Below, piece after piece: positions 15,001-28,500 of a DNA stretch of 64,000 nucleotides. This DNA is from Cliona cf. orientalis (lineage: Eukaryota; Porifera; Demospongiae; Clionaida; Clionaidae). The translations under genes were made by a program, and so were the position numbers. The notes under the pieces were generated by a model. It ran no database searches, was not told the origin of the DNA, and saw nothing but the letters and a program-made list of their open reading frames with translations. Within the stretch, counting starts at the first letter, position 1; each line of letters begins with the position of its first letter. Where the stretch lies: positions 14,499,974 to 14,563,973 of the forward strand of contig OZ005690.1 of NCBI GenBank assembly GCA_963930775.1, read 5' to 3'.

Positions 15001-18000
15001 TATTCTAAATTAGTGGTTGGGCTAAATCAAAATCTATCTCACAATATCACCTTATGTGGCAACAAAAATATTTCAACAGCAAAATTTAATTCTCTTCCAG
15101 ATTTACGGTACAAGGAGTGAATGGTAACTACAGTGGAACACCGCTTAATGGATACCCCTCAACGGCAGACACCTGTGATATAACGGACAATTTTGAATGT
15201 CCGGATTGTAGCTATTTCCATAGACTTGGATATATTTTAACAGCGGACACCCCGCTATACAGTATAATTATTTTTGTCCCGTTCAGCCTGCACAATAGTG
15301 AATAACCTCGCATAATGGACAGTTAGGCCACACCCACCATTTAAATCAGTCGGTTTCAGCGACCAGTAACTACAGCAAAGCATAAATATGTCTCAAATTC
15401 TTGCTTAGGAGCTGTCAGTTGACAGATCTCTTATCAATACGGTTTTTTTTCGTCGTCCACAGTAGCTATAGTGCTTTATCATAGCTGGCAGCAATTGTAG
15501 CAGGGGTGTGGTCAACCATTAACCCCTGCATGAGCTAAGGACAACTCGATCGCTACAGCGGACAAAATTTTTAGTCCCAATGGTGTCCGCTTTAGAGGGG
15601 TTCCACTGTAGTGAGATGATTCAGTACTCACATTGTCTATAACATTCACATCGGCATGAGACTGTAACAGTAGTTTGACCACTCCAAGGTGACTATTCCA
15701 GGATGCCTTGTGAAGAGCTGTGTCACCAGACTGTGGGGAAAAGCAATAATGATACTTATCACATAGTATCGTCATATTATTGGTCTAAATTTATCACTGG
15801 CGGATAGCCTGCAGCACTCTCCATGCATCAGTGACCCAGATGACCATGCACATATATATACATAGCTAGCCCCACCCACCCAACTGGCCACCCACCTTAA
15901 TTACTCTAAGCTGAGCACACCATTTTGTGACTGACATGTACGTACACCCTGTGGTATACTGCATAGCCGGAAATATTGGCAAAAATTAGTGGTTGGGCCA
16001 ATATGATGGATTTAATCTGCCGTTAAAATATTTTCGGACAGCCTGGCTTGCGGGTGGTTCGCCAGCATAATTATAGGTGTATCATAATAATTTAATAGCT
16101 AATTTTGGCGGTTTAATTCCTCCCCATACTTCTGCAGCTATATATAATAGCAATACTCTCACCATATTCTTGTGGTTGACCAAAGCACCTCGATGCAGGA
16201 GCAGTCGGGCTGTTTCAAGATGGCCACAGCCACAGACCGCCATCAGTGCTGTATGTCTAAACCAGTCCTGCATGAGTTCAGACAATGCAACACAACAGAG
16301 ACTGTGAGTGGCCACAGTCCACTCCACCATGCAGTGAACTCAGTCATGGAGCACACTGTAGCTATATTGGAGCTCATTTAGATTGTGATTTCTATGAATA
16401 CAGTACATATCGTGCATAGCCGGTATTATTATATCTACCATAATAATGAATGCACAGGAGTGCAGAACCCTCACCGCTACACGCATGCATGACTCGTGCA
16501 CATGTAGATCTATAGCATGTCACTCTCAATGTGCATGATATACAATGTAGGCATAGCTAGGCTATGTCACTGAAAGCCTCTGCGACTACTTTTACTGAAT
16601 TGAATTATGCACTTGAGAGCCACTGCCTGTTTACACTGTCACTGCATTGACAACTGACCAGCAGGCGCAGAATGGCAACCACAGCTGCACGCACGCACAC
16701 TACTACACCACTGGGCAGGACTTAACGTGACCACTCTTCCATCGCCAAACAATTGCAGTAACCCTCCGCCTACGCTTTGCGGCGAGGGTTAACTAGTGAC
16801 ATGCATGGCCTGTTTGGGGCGAGCCTGAGCTGAGAAAGGCTCTGTCGAACAGTGGCAAATTATAGCTACGTTTTAATAGTCTGGCGATAGCTGCCACCTC
16901 GCGATTGTACAGCTCAGTGAGCACGTCTATCCTATGCCTTCTTTAATAGCCGCTCCTCGTGCGGTTGAGTCGAAGATGACTTAGCTATGTCTCCCTCTAG
17001 CATTCTCTGCAGCCTTATCTCTGGTTCAGCGTTCACATCATGGCAAGTCATTAGTTTTCGAGTATAAATCTGCAATTCGCTAAATTAGAACATCGTACAT
17101 ACGGCATATGGGCTAAGGCATGAGAATGCGCAATAGAATATTTCGCGCTTATGCCCATAGAGCCATACTGGGCATATATTTCGCGTGACCGACGTACCAT
17201 AATATAAAATTTGCGCATAGCTGTACCGTTTATGTGGGGGTCACTCAGGCTCACCCCAATTACTAGAGAAGATGTTTAAACATCAATGGGGCAAGCCTCC
17301 GCGAACCCCACACAAGTGTTATGGTATACTAGTGTCATGCAGGGCCTGTTTGGGGCGAGCCTGAGCTGAGCCTCTGAAAGTCTCTGTCAGTAGCTGAGAC
17401 TCGAAAACTTTAACAAAGCCATAGCACAATAGATCATGAAGACCACCAACATATATCCAAGCATACAATGACAGACAGTCTATGTAGGTCTATACAGCTG
17501 CACGATAGCTAGTTCCCTCGACATAGTGTCTGCCAACAGTCAAGAGAAAAGATAATTTTAGCCTGCCTCTACTATCAGAGCCGGTCAGTTAGCAGCACGT
17601 CTATCTTTATCGCATTCTTAACTGGTCCTTGCGCTGTTGAGCTGACGATGACCTCTGTCTCGCTCTCTCCGACGGCCCTCCTTCGGAGTCCGGCGCGTTA
17701 CAGCTTGATACCAACAGTAGCTCCTATTAGCTTACTTGGTCAATACATGTGGGCATGAGTGTAAATTTGCAATTCGCTAAATTAGAACGGCGTATATACA
17801 GCGCATAGCCAAGGCATGAGAATGCGCAATAGAATATTTCGCGCTTATGTCCATAGAGCCATGCTGGGCATATATTTCGCGTGACCAACGTACCTTAATA
17901 ATAATAATATATAATATACTAGGGAAATGCACAGCATTGTGGGGCGAGCCTGAGTGACAGTGATAATTATATGTTGCGCTACGGCCAACTAAAAACTATA

Positions 18001-21000
18001 GGCTGCAGGATGCACGCTCGTAGCATGGCCTCTTTCTCTTTTACCGACTGTGTGGCTAGTAAATTCTGTCTCTTAGCTCAGTTGAGCTGAGGCTCCGGTT
18101 GATGACGAAGTCTGTCTCGCTCTTGCTTCCTGCATTTGAAGCCTCAGTTCTGAGCTTTTCACTGGTTTTAATGCTTCGTTCAGCATTCATAGCAATGGCC
18201 TAGCGCATAGCATGCACACGTGAATGTAAATTTGCAAGTCGTTGAATTAGAGCAGCATATATACGGAATATTGGACATTGGGCGGGGCGTAACTATAGTC
18301 TCGTCCCCAGACCCCACCCCTAAAAAGGAGGAAGAGGGTCTGGTGACATTTGAGCACTTTCTTGGTTCTTGCAAGCTCAGCATTCTTACTCCTCTCGTCC
18401 TTTGCTCGGAGGCTGTCCCTATCTCGGAGGTTCATGATTTTTCAACCCATTTTTATTGTATTATCCTTAACAAGTTAGTAAATGCACTGAAATGCATAAT
18501 AAGAGCAGTAGAGATGATAATCAAGTGGCTGCTATGTTCTATTTTCAGTATCAACATAGCACAGGCTGAATTTTTTTGTTTCTGAAGTACTGGCTATTAT
18601 TATCGCGCATGCAGCATAATATCGCAACTGTCTAGATTGCGATAACGGTGGGCGTGGCATCGTTAATTTAAGGGCGTGGTTTCCGGATGTCCGCTATTTT
18701 AGAGGCAGTTTTGCATTGAAAAGTCACGTTGGGAGCTTGGATCTTGTCCGCTGTCCGGAATCGAGAAGCGTCCGCTTCTCGGAGGTTGCTAATGTACTAT
18801 AACTATGCTAAATTCAATCGGTAACACGGCACTTGTCCGCTATAGAGAGGTTGTCCGCTTCTTGGAGGGTCCGTTATCAGAGGCTCGACTGTAGTACAAT
18901 CATCCCTTTCCAGATTTGACATCACAGAATATCATTAATATGCAACCACTAAAAGTTTAAACCATGAAATCATGAAGCCATGAAGGTTGCGTCTGCACTG
19001 TCCTATCAGTAACTAGCTGCAGCTGCATCTATACAGAATGTAACTAGTGGTTGCAACTTTAGTACCTTCTAATGATATTCAGGCCCACGTACAATGGTGG
19101 CTGTGATGTCACATCTGGAAAGAGATGTTTGTACTACTATTGTGTGCGTTGCACACTCCTGGTAATGTACTCCTGGTATCACCTGTGTGGGGCTCGCTTC
19201 GGTAAGCCCCAATAAATGGAAAATCTCGATTGGTATCACCCTGTGTGGGGCTCACTTCGGCTCGCCCCAATTAGCCAATTGAATTTTGAATCTTGATCAA
19301 GAAAAATATAGCTACTCTTAGACTATCTGGTCTCAAACCTGTAGCTACTAATTAGCTAGAGGCCAGGCTCTTTTTCATGAGAAAAAGATGAGCTAAAATG
19401 CATTATTCGAACCAATAATATTATAGTGGCTATTTTTACAGCACCGTAATTTGGCGTAGCTAAATGGCTATTCTTACGGCAGCGTAACAGGGTTTGGGTG
19501 TTGGTAGGGTTTGGGGGTTTTAGTAGGGGTTTGGGCTACACGGTGAAGTCTAGAGCTTGCTGCAGAGCTTCGCTGAAGAGATACGAGCCCATCTTAAATG
19601 CGCATGCGTGAACGCGTTGCATAGCAGGGGCGGATCTAGGGGGGGTTCAGGGGGTTGCAACCCCCCCCCCCCAAACGATTTTGAGCAGCCCCTCCCACTT
19701 ATATACAAGGCTTACTACTAGCTTGGCACAGTAGTTGCCACTGTATGGTTAGCAGCAGACAAGCTGTGTAGTACATAATTGGCCTCAAACCAACAGGTGG
19801 TGCACGGTGGTTAGTGGTACACCCTGAACATGGCTTCAGCTATGAATAATCTACTGTAGACCACAAGAGTCACTAGGCGTGGTAAAGCTCTATACCTACA
19901 GTGTTACAGTACCTTACTAGGCACTCTGGGGCGCGAGATGATGATTAAAAGTGGGCGTGACTCATTAAAAGTGGGCGTGGTCGCAAAATTTTTCGCGCGC
20001 TTCGCGCGCAATTATATATATCTACAACCTCACCATACTATAAAATCCTAGATCCGCCCCTGCATAGTGAATGTATTGACTTCCTGCCGTAAAAATAGCA
20101 ATGGTGTAATATTATTATTCACAAGTTATTCCAGCATGAAATAATTTAGCTCCCCCAGCAGTGATACTGACCCTCTGCTGTAGCTCTATATGTGCCAATA
20201 GCTACTATTTTTCGATACTTGAGCTCAGTCGCTCATTATTAGTGTAGCGTGCCACAATGGCTCCGTGCAACGTGCTGGAATGGCCATATATATAGGGAGG
20301 CGTGCAATGGTTAGCAGGGTTAGTCTCTAGGGTTTGCCCATGTTAGGGGGAAATAATGATTGGCAGCAGCGGCAACAGCGGTGGTGTAGTGGTTGGGCTC
20401 TTGTGTGTGGAACAGAATGTAGCGGGTTCAAATCTCGCTTTATGCTTTGATTTTTTTCTTTTCACTTGTTGAAATTTCTCTAAGTTCTTCAACGAGCCAT
20501 TCCAGCACGGAGCCAGTAGCTATAGCATGCTGCAATTAGCCATCAACAATAATCAGTAACGTGTGCTATAAAAAGGTACTATCAAGGGCGGAGAACAGGT
20601 AGCAAAAGTGGGGGGGCTCAGACCTTTGACTGTGTACTCCCGTGCAAAAAAACGTCCGCAAAGGCGCGTCACCTACGTGCACCATTGCGCTGAGCGCGCC
20701 GTAGCGGTTCTAACGCGTGTACAACATAGCGCGCGACTTGCGTGTTAATTCACGCGACAGCCCAACGCGTTCAACGCGCTGATGCAGCGAGATCGATGCA
20801 CACATCGCCATGGCAAGGTTCGATATTATTAGCTTACCTACTCTATAGCTACCCATAATTTTATTATATAGCTTTTGTCTACTTACAAAATTATTATTAG
20901 TTTAGTCTCACGGTAGCTGCAGGTGAGTGTTGATCGAGCCGGATACAAACGGCGTGATCGTGAGTCAACCAGATCCTGATGACAGCGTAGTCTCGCTAGC

Positions 21001-22474
21001 CAGCCTCTTATATTGACCTCTGAGTCTCGATCATCAACATTAATAATCTCATACCTTGCCTTGCTTCGGCCACAGGGCGAAACTAGTAGCTGCCCACTTG
21101 ACTTGGACAATATGGACACATGAGCGCGGGTTATCGTCACGATCACTACCAAACCAGTTGGTTTTTTCCTAGTCGGCAACAATAATCATAATTATTATTG
21201 TTATTATAATAATAATATTATAATAAGAAACTTAGTATCAAAAATAATATTAATTTTAATCTTGCATTGTAGATGGAACACAGATAATGTACTTAGTAGG
21301 TGAGCCAAAATCCATAAACAGACACTTTCGTTCGATTGTATTGGCCTCAACAACTGTTACTGAGGGACTTATAGTGACAAGATGTAAAAGATTTGGGGTA
21401 CAAACTGCTGGTGTACTTAAATCAAAGTGTTGTTGAGCAGTCTCCAATGTAAGTACACACTTCTGTACAACAACTAAGATAGTGTTAAGTTGTGGAATGG
21501 CAATATAGTATTGTATCTGACCAAATGATCGGCAACCAGAATGCACATGTGCAATAGTGTAGCTATTTCGGTGCGTTACACGTCTATAGTGAGCACTGTA
21601 ATAGAGGCTTCCATTCAACTCCACACGGTAAAACACTGATACTTTTTTGAAAGTGGTGAGTGGTTCAATAGCTGATGCTATTCTCGATAAAAGGTCATTA
21701 GCGGCACAAACTACATCAGGTGATACTGTAGTAATGGTGCCTCTCCCCACTAAGTAGCTTCCAGGCCTTCTTGCATCTGATATTTTCTCTCTGTTACTCC
21801 TGAATCAATGATGTAAGGTCAGTGTGTGTGTGTGTGTAATAATAATTTATTATAGATGTGTGTGAAGTTAAATTTTAAAGGGTGGAGATTGTCAAATTTA
21901 ACATTAATATTAAATAAAATTATTGGCCACTTAATGTCGTGTAACACACATACCACAAACATGCGCACATGCACATGAATGCATGCCCACACACACACAC
22001 ACAGTCAAGCATATGCAAACACACACACACGCACAACCACACAATGACACACACACACACTCAAACACATGCACACACACATGCATACAACGACACACAC
22101 ACACACACACTCAAGCACATGCACACAAAGATACACACACACACTCAGGCACACGCATGCACACAATGACACACACACTCAAGCACATGCACACACACAC
22201 ATGCACACAACGACACACACACACACACACTCAAGCACATGCACACACACACATGCACACAATGACACACACACTCAAGCACATGCACACACAGACACAC
22301 ACACACACACACTCAAGCACATGCACACAGACACACACACACACACACACACACTCAGGCACACGCATGCACACAATGACACACATACTCAAGCACATGC
22401 ACACACACACACACACACTCAGGCACATGCATGCACACAATGACACACACACACTCAAAGCACATGCACACAAC

Positions 22475-22533
<59 letters not shown>

Positions 22534-25500
22534 AAGCACATGCACACACACACACTTAAGCACATGCACACAATGACACACACAGGTTACAAACATCACC
22601 TTCTCTTTTCAATCAGAATGGAAGATACAACATGGTCAGGGTGCTCTGATGTGTGGGTCTTGATAAACTTGGGTAATGCTTGCATTGCAACAAATGTAAA
22701 TGCCATCTGTAAATATCATAATATGAATACTATAAATTCTGTAACTATACACGCAATTATTTTCAAGTACAGTACATGTATATTATATCATAATAATATG
22801 CCTAGTATTACATGTACCTGCTTAGTCATATCTCGAGTGCCATGAAACAATTTTTTCAGATGTCCATTCATTGTTTCAAAAGTGAAGCAGCTATAACACC
22901 ACAAAGGACCCCACATTTTTACGCAATCACAAATGTGAATCAGTAGGTGAACATTCATCGGAACATTGCGTTCTCCTACATGAATGAACGAACACAATGC
23001 ACTGATAGAACAACACACATGTAGAATAATCAATTCAAGTGCACATAATAAATTAATTACTCGCCATGTATAATAATAATATGAAGTACCAAAGTTTGAT
23101 GTAGAGAAGGGCCCATTATGTTACAAATTTAATGTACTGTAACATATACGTTATAAATATTCAGCAGTTTACCATAGAGATCATGAAATCTTCGATAAAA
23201 TTGTTGGAGGTACTCGGTAGCAGCATCAATATCACTTAAACTGATTTTGTCAGAAGAAAGTAGAGAAAGCGCTGCCACCAGCATTGAATAGTGTGACAAA
23301 TAGGGGTTGGGTAGTACATCCTTAAGCACTGGAAGGCTATAAAATAATAGCCAATTTCTTAATTCAGATCCTGTCAAAGCGAAAAAATGTAGATGATTCT
23401 GACAAGAGGTATTAGGCATCTCAATCAGAATGAACACTGTATGGCAGTCTAGTATTTAGTGGTGGGAGGGGCCATGTTAAGTTAATCCATGTTGTCAAAA
23501 CAGCATTGACATGTATAGAATACTGCCATCATGTACACTGTACATGTATACTATGCATATGACATTGTACCTTTCCAATGAGCAACATCAGTAATGCTTT
23601 TTGGAGGCCGTGAGAAGATATTTGGCACACAGATAGACAATAATTTCCTGTCACACTGATCCAGGTGAATCTGAATTTCAAGCATGTTAAGGTGAATTTA
23701 CAGGTACTATGTGAATACTACTATTTGTGATTTTAGCTACATGGAAATGGTGCTATCGGGAGAACAATATCTTTTTTTGGCATTTTAGGGCCAATCTACC
23801 ATCTAGTGTTCACTATACCTTCTGTCCGATGTAGTGATCTTTGCTTCTATACTTCTTATCAAACCATAATTCAATCAAACGATTAGCCACACCAAGGTAA
23901 AGACAGTGTAGATCGTCCACAATCACACCCCATGGAAGCTGAAATGGGGGATGAAGATTGAGTACACTCGGGCCTTTAATTCCTTGAACCTACGTAGATA
24001 CATGTATATTATATTATTATGAGACCATATACTTTCTAATGTTCACTAACAGGATCACTTGACGACACAGCAGTTCTAGCAGCTCGAAGGATTGACTCAT
24101 TGGTGCGGGTAGGATACGCACGAACATGTGACCAGTAACGTATAAGATTGTTATCAGGAGGTGTCTGTCCAGGTTGAAGACAGTATAAACAGCCAAATTT
24201 ACCGTTGAACTGCTTCATGTTTGTTACTTGGGCCCTAGCAATGAGGTCTGTTGCACACATTAATAGCATTGCATGTGCCTGGTACACTCCATCAGGGGTT
24301 TGAACTTCAATACCTAGACATGTATAATAATTATAATAGTAGTAGTAAATACACTATACACACACATGCACGAATCACACACGGCCACCCACATACATGT
24401 ACACTTAGTAGAGGGGGAGGATTGGGGTGCTCAGTAAAATAATCAGGTTCTTGGGCAGATACACACACACACACACACACACACAAATAATAGTTATCTG
24501 CCAGTAATTGGGATGCATGAGATACATGGTCGAATGCACCCCAATTACTGGCAGATAACTATTTTGTTGGTAGTTGACCTCTGTTCATCATTGGCCTGCT
24601 TTATGATGACCCAACCCCTTCCCATAGCCGGCAAATTGCCTATAAAAACTTTGGTTGCTAAGCAACTACCAACAAGTGATAATGTAACACATGTATGCAC
24701 ACACACATACATATTCAGTACTATAAATTGCACATGCCACAAATCACCCATCACCCTAAATCACATACCTTCTCGATATAGGCAGTTAATCTCTTGAATC
24801 ACAGGAGATAAAAATAAGTTCATCGGAGGTTTGTCTTTTGAAAACCACAATCCTGCTAGAAGGACATTATCCCTCACAAATCTACAGTATATACACACAT
24901 CAAGTTATCATAAACTATGTCATTATAAAGAGTGATCATAATTCCTTGGATTTATTAAAGAAATGTGCGAACAATGCATATTATGTACATGTACATGTCG
25001 GTGTTGACATGCATCCATACTGTACAGTGACATTGTGCATACAATGTACATGCACCTGTACCTTTTACGTTTTGGTAGCTCATTCACCACAATCCAGACT
25101 GGCCATAGTGTTGCCTTGGATGAGCGAAACACAGCAACACCATCAGTGTTGAGCAACAAGCTTACGTTGGCAGGATGAGACAAAAACTCCTTATGCTTGG
25201 TGTATCCTTCACCATCATAGACATCCAAAATAATGTGAGGGTCATGATTAATTGAATTAAACCTTGCTTGTAGTAGATCCCACGTTTCTTTTTCTGTCAG
25301 AAATATTATTTCTATATTACCAGTCAGTTTCAAAATGCCATTACCATTAATATAATAAGCATAAGGGGTATGGAACATTACCTAATTCACGTAAAGATTG
25401 GGAAAACCAAACAGGAGTATTAATTTTGGTAAAATAAATCACATTACTTACCTTCCATCATTTTTTTGATCTGAGGACCAATGGACACAGTAAGGAATGT

Positions 25501-28500
25501 CCCTTGATGTCGACCGTAGCAACCCGCTGTTGTGCAAACCGAGCCTTGTGACGTGCTTGCAAGGCATACCTCACAATAGTAATGTGCAGTTGGCTGCGAG
25601 TGTGGAAATATGTTGCTGAATAATTGCTTGAGACGATGAACACTTCGAGGTATTTGAACTGAAGATGGTAAAAATGCTGATACTAGCTGAAGAAGTTCAG
25701 TGAAAGCCCTGTGTGTCAAACTATGCTTTGTTACATAGTGAAATAAAAGCAGATATCCATCAAACACAGTTATCTTGGATGCCTCGTACAAAGGTGAGGT
25801 GGTAAGTAGGGTGCGTTCACTGATGCTATCTTCCTCTTCACAGTCTTCAGTAGAACTTGCACTACTGAGTGATAGAGACAACTCATCCTCCTCTTCACTC
25901 AGTTCATCGCATGAACTCTCAGAGGAATCTGTTGGGCTTCCTTCGTAGCACTGCTCACTTGAGCTGTCTGAAGGCAGCAAACTATCGGATAACTCTAATG
26001 TAAGAACAATTGGCAGCATGCAGTTGCCACAGTAACAACTTATGTAATCGCAGTGTCTAGAGTGCCGGCAAATTTATGTACAAATTTATATTGCCATATG
26101 CAGCAGGGGGCGGGGACTAGGGCTACATAAGAGTACAGTATTTTATATGGACTTACTGGCACTATAACACTTAAATTGCGGTGCCAGTACCGGCACTGTA
26201 GACACAGCGTATTTTAATATTGTACCTTGTGGTTTTGCAATTTTATGAACAGTGAACATCACTTATTTCAAATTAATGGGCAACTGCCTATCTATACATA
26301 ATATATACACTCTACTAGCCGACAATAAAAATAATTTGTGCCATGTTATTATTATTATTTATACGGAGTGGCTATTGACACCGACAAACCGGTGGCGATA
26401 ACAGCCACGAAGCGTCTATTGACACCGACAAATCGGTTACGCATGTACAACCACTTACTGGCTACCAACACGGGTCAGTGTTCAATCATCAACTTATTAA
26501 TTGTAGTACTCTGACTTACAGTTAGCCTCGTCCTCCAGCATTCAATTGATATAGCTAGCACAAAAACATCATGCACATGCAGTGAGTTGGACGCCGGTGC
26601 AGCTCCGCCCATCATTAATTAACTCTTGACGGTGCTCGAGCGCTCATCAAATGTACTAACATACATATATACTGTACAGAATGTGTGACTGTGTGAACAT
26701 ATTATTATACATCGATACACATAATATTATATGTACACAATCACGGGGTGAGTGAGGCCAAAAGCCTGAGACGGCACTATTAAAGAGAAAGAACACAGTT
26801 CTCATATCTCGACTTTACAGTCGATATTAGTAGCACACACTTCAGGCTGAAATGCAAGTGTCCTGGAGTGAATGGTAGCTACATTTCCTTTATCAGCACC
26901 TAACTCACAGTAGTGTACTGGTCAGTTGAAACACATAATATTATTTACTGTCAATATCCGACACCTGAAACACGAACAACTTAGTCACTCTTGGGCATTG
27001 CGTCTTTAGTAATAATCACCAGTTTAGTGTTTTGTGTTCTACTACTGGTTTCCTCTTTCACTCTCTCAGTGCCCATGGTATGGTGCACACATACTGGAGT
27101 TCCTTGACTACAAAGTGGTAAAGGTTAGACAGCCTCTGCACTGGTGCATGTTCTTGTCTTCCATGAGGTTGTTCAAATGTTTTCTTCCTTTCTTTGAGGA
27201 CCAGAGAGTTTATGTTTGCCCCTGCCAATAGAGATTAACCCGCAAGCATGAGTAATACAGACTGTCTATGGTTCAAGGCTACATCTAGAGCATACATGTA
27301 GTTATTACAAGTTTTTACTGTCTGGCATGATATTCAGGTTTAGTATCACTGTATATCACAGTTGTAACTTTCTTAGCGTCATGGCTTCTACCCCTTCCCC
27401 CTTAACATCATAATGATGCCAAAGTAATTTGTGAACGGACCCTAATTATAGCTACATGCATAAACACCGATTCAAATCCAATGTCCTCATGTGAATCAAA
27501 GTAGCTCATGCATCTATGTACACTGAAATGTATGCACATGTATACATGTTGTCTTACAATGAGCTGTGTCACAGGGTGATAACTGTGGTTCTCCACAGGT
27601 GTGCTTAGCCTAGAGTGTGATCAGGATCATATAGATCTGGTGTATCAGTACTCATGATAGCTTCTAGAGCAGGCATGGCAGGACACTCATCAAGTTATTT
27701 TCCCTACGTGAAACTGGTCACCTTGAAGGCTTGATCCTTTATATACGTCAGACGGTCGCAGGCTCACCATGCATGGAACTGGCCCGGCACTTTAACAATG
27801 TCCAGAGTCACTTCTCGAGATCTCGGACCTCGACCTCGCGTACGCTGCGCCGCGCCCACGTCCCCGCCCACTGTCGGTGTCATCAGTCAATTTGTGGCTC
27901 TTCGTGCCACCGATCGGTGGTAATAGTCACTTTGTGGCTGTTATTACCACCGTTTTGTCGGTGTCAATAGCCACGGCCTTATTTATATTGACTGTACCTT
28001 TCTCAGATGGTGAAAGCAGAGGACTAGCGCTTGTAGAATCGTAGGTAGTGTCTAATAGACCCTCGCCTTCATTTTCACCACCTGTACATATACTAATCTC
28101 CGACATTTCGTCAAGATCCAGACTCCCAGACTAGGGCCAACAAGGTGCATATCACGTGTATGTCACATGCACGCTCGTATAATTAAATACGCGGTTATCT
28201 GCTGCACTCTGGATCAGCTGGGCTAGCTACCCAGTATACAGCTATACAGCTAGGATACAGCTACAGGACGATCAAGGACTACACCTCCGCGTATATATAC
28301 CAAGTGCATTCATCAACTGTCTCGGATTTATGGCAGAACGGAAACGAAGACGAGCCTCCGGTGGAGGATTGGCGAAGAGAGTAGCGCGTAAGCTATCAAA
28401 ATTATGACCATTAATTTTATACAGGCAATAAGATGGTGTGTATTTACCAGCCAATCATACGAGAGTGAAAATGGATCAAGTGGCAAGAACGGTACCGCGA

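Noticed and set aside
18220..18585. 121-codon plus-strand frame
   Set aside because: Overlaps repeated DNA, no domain, no splice context.
20378..20445. Functional tRNA gene
   Set aside because: B box and T arm fit, but acceptor stem and anticodon arm do not pair.
21969..22599. Long open frames (up to 197 codons) in all frames
   Set aside because: Produced by the CA microsatellite; no protein-like composition and located in an intron.
26040..26160. Canonical CACTA terminus for the transposase near its 5' end
   Set aside because: No matching inverted end was found on the other side; the CARGGGCGGAGAA pair with ACTAT duplication is better supported.
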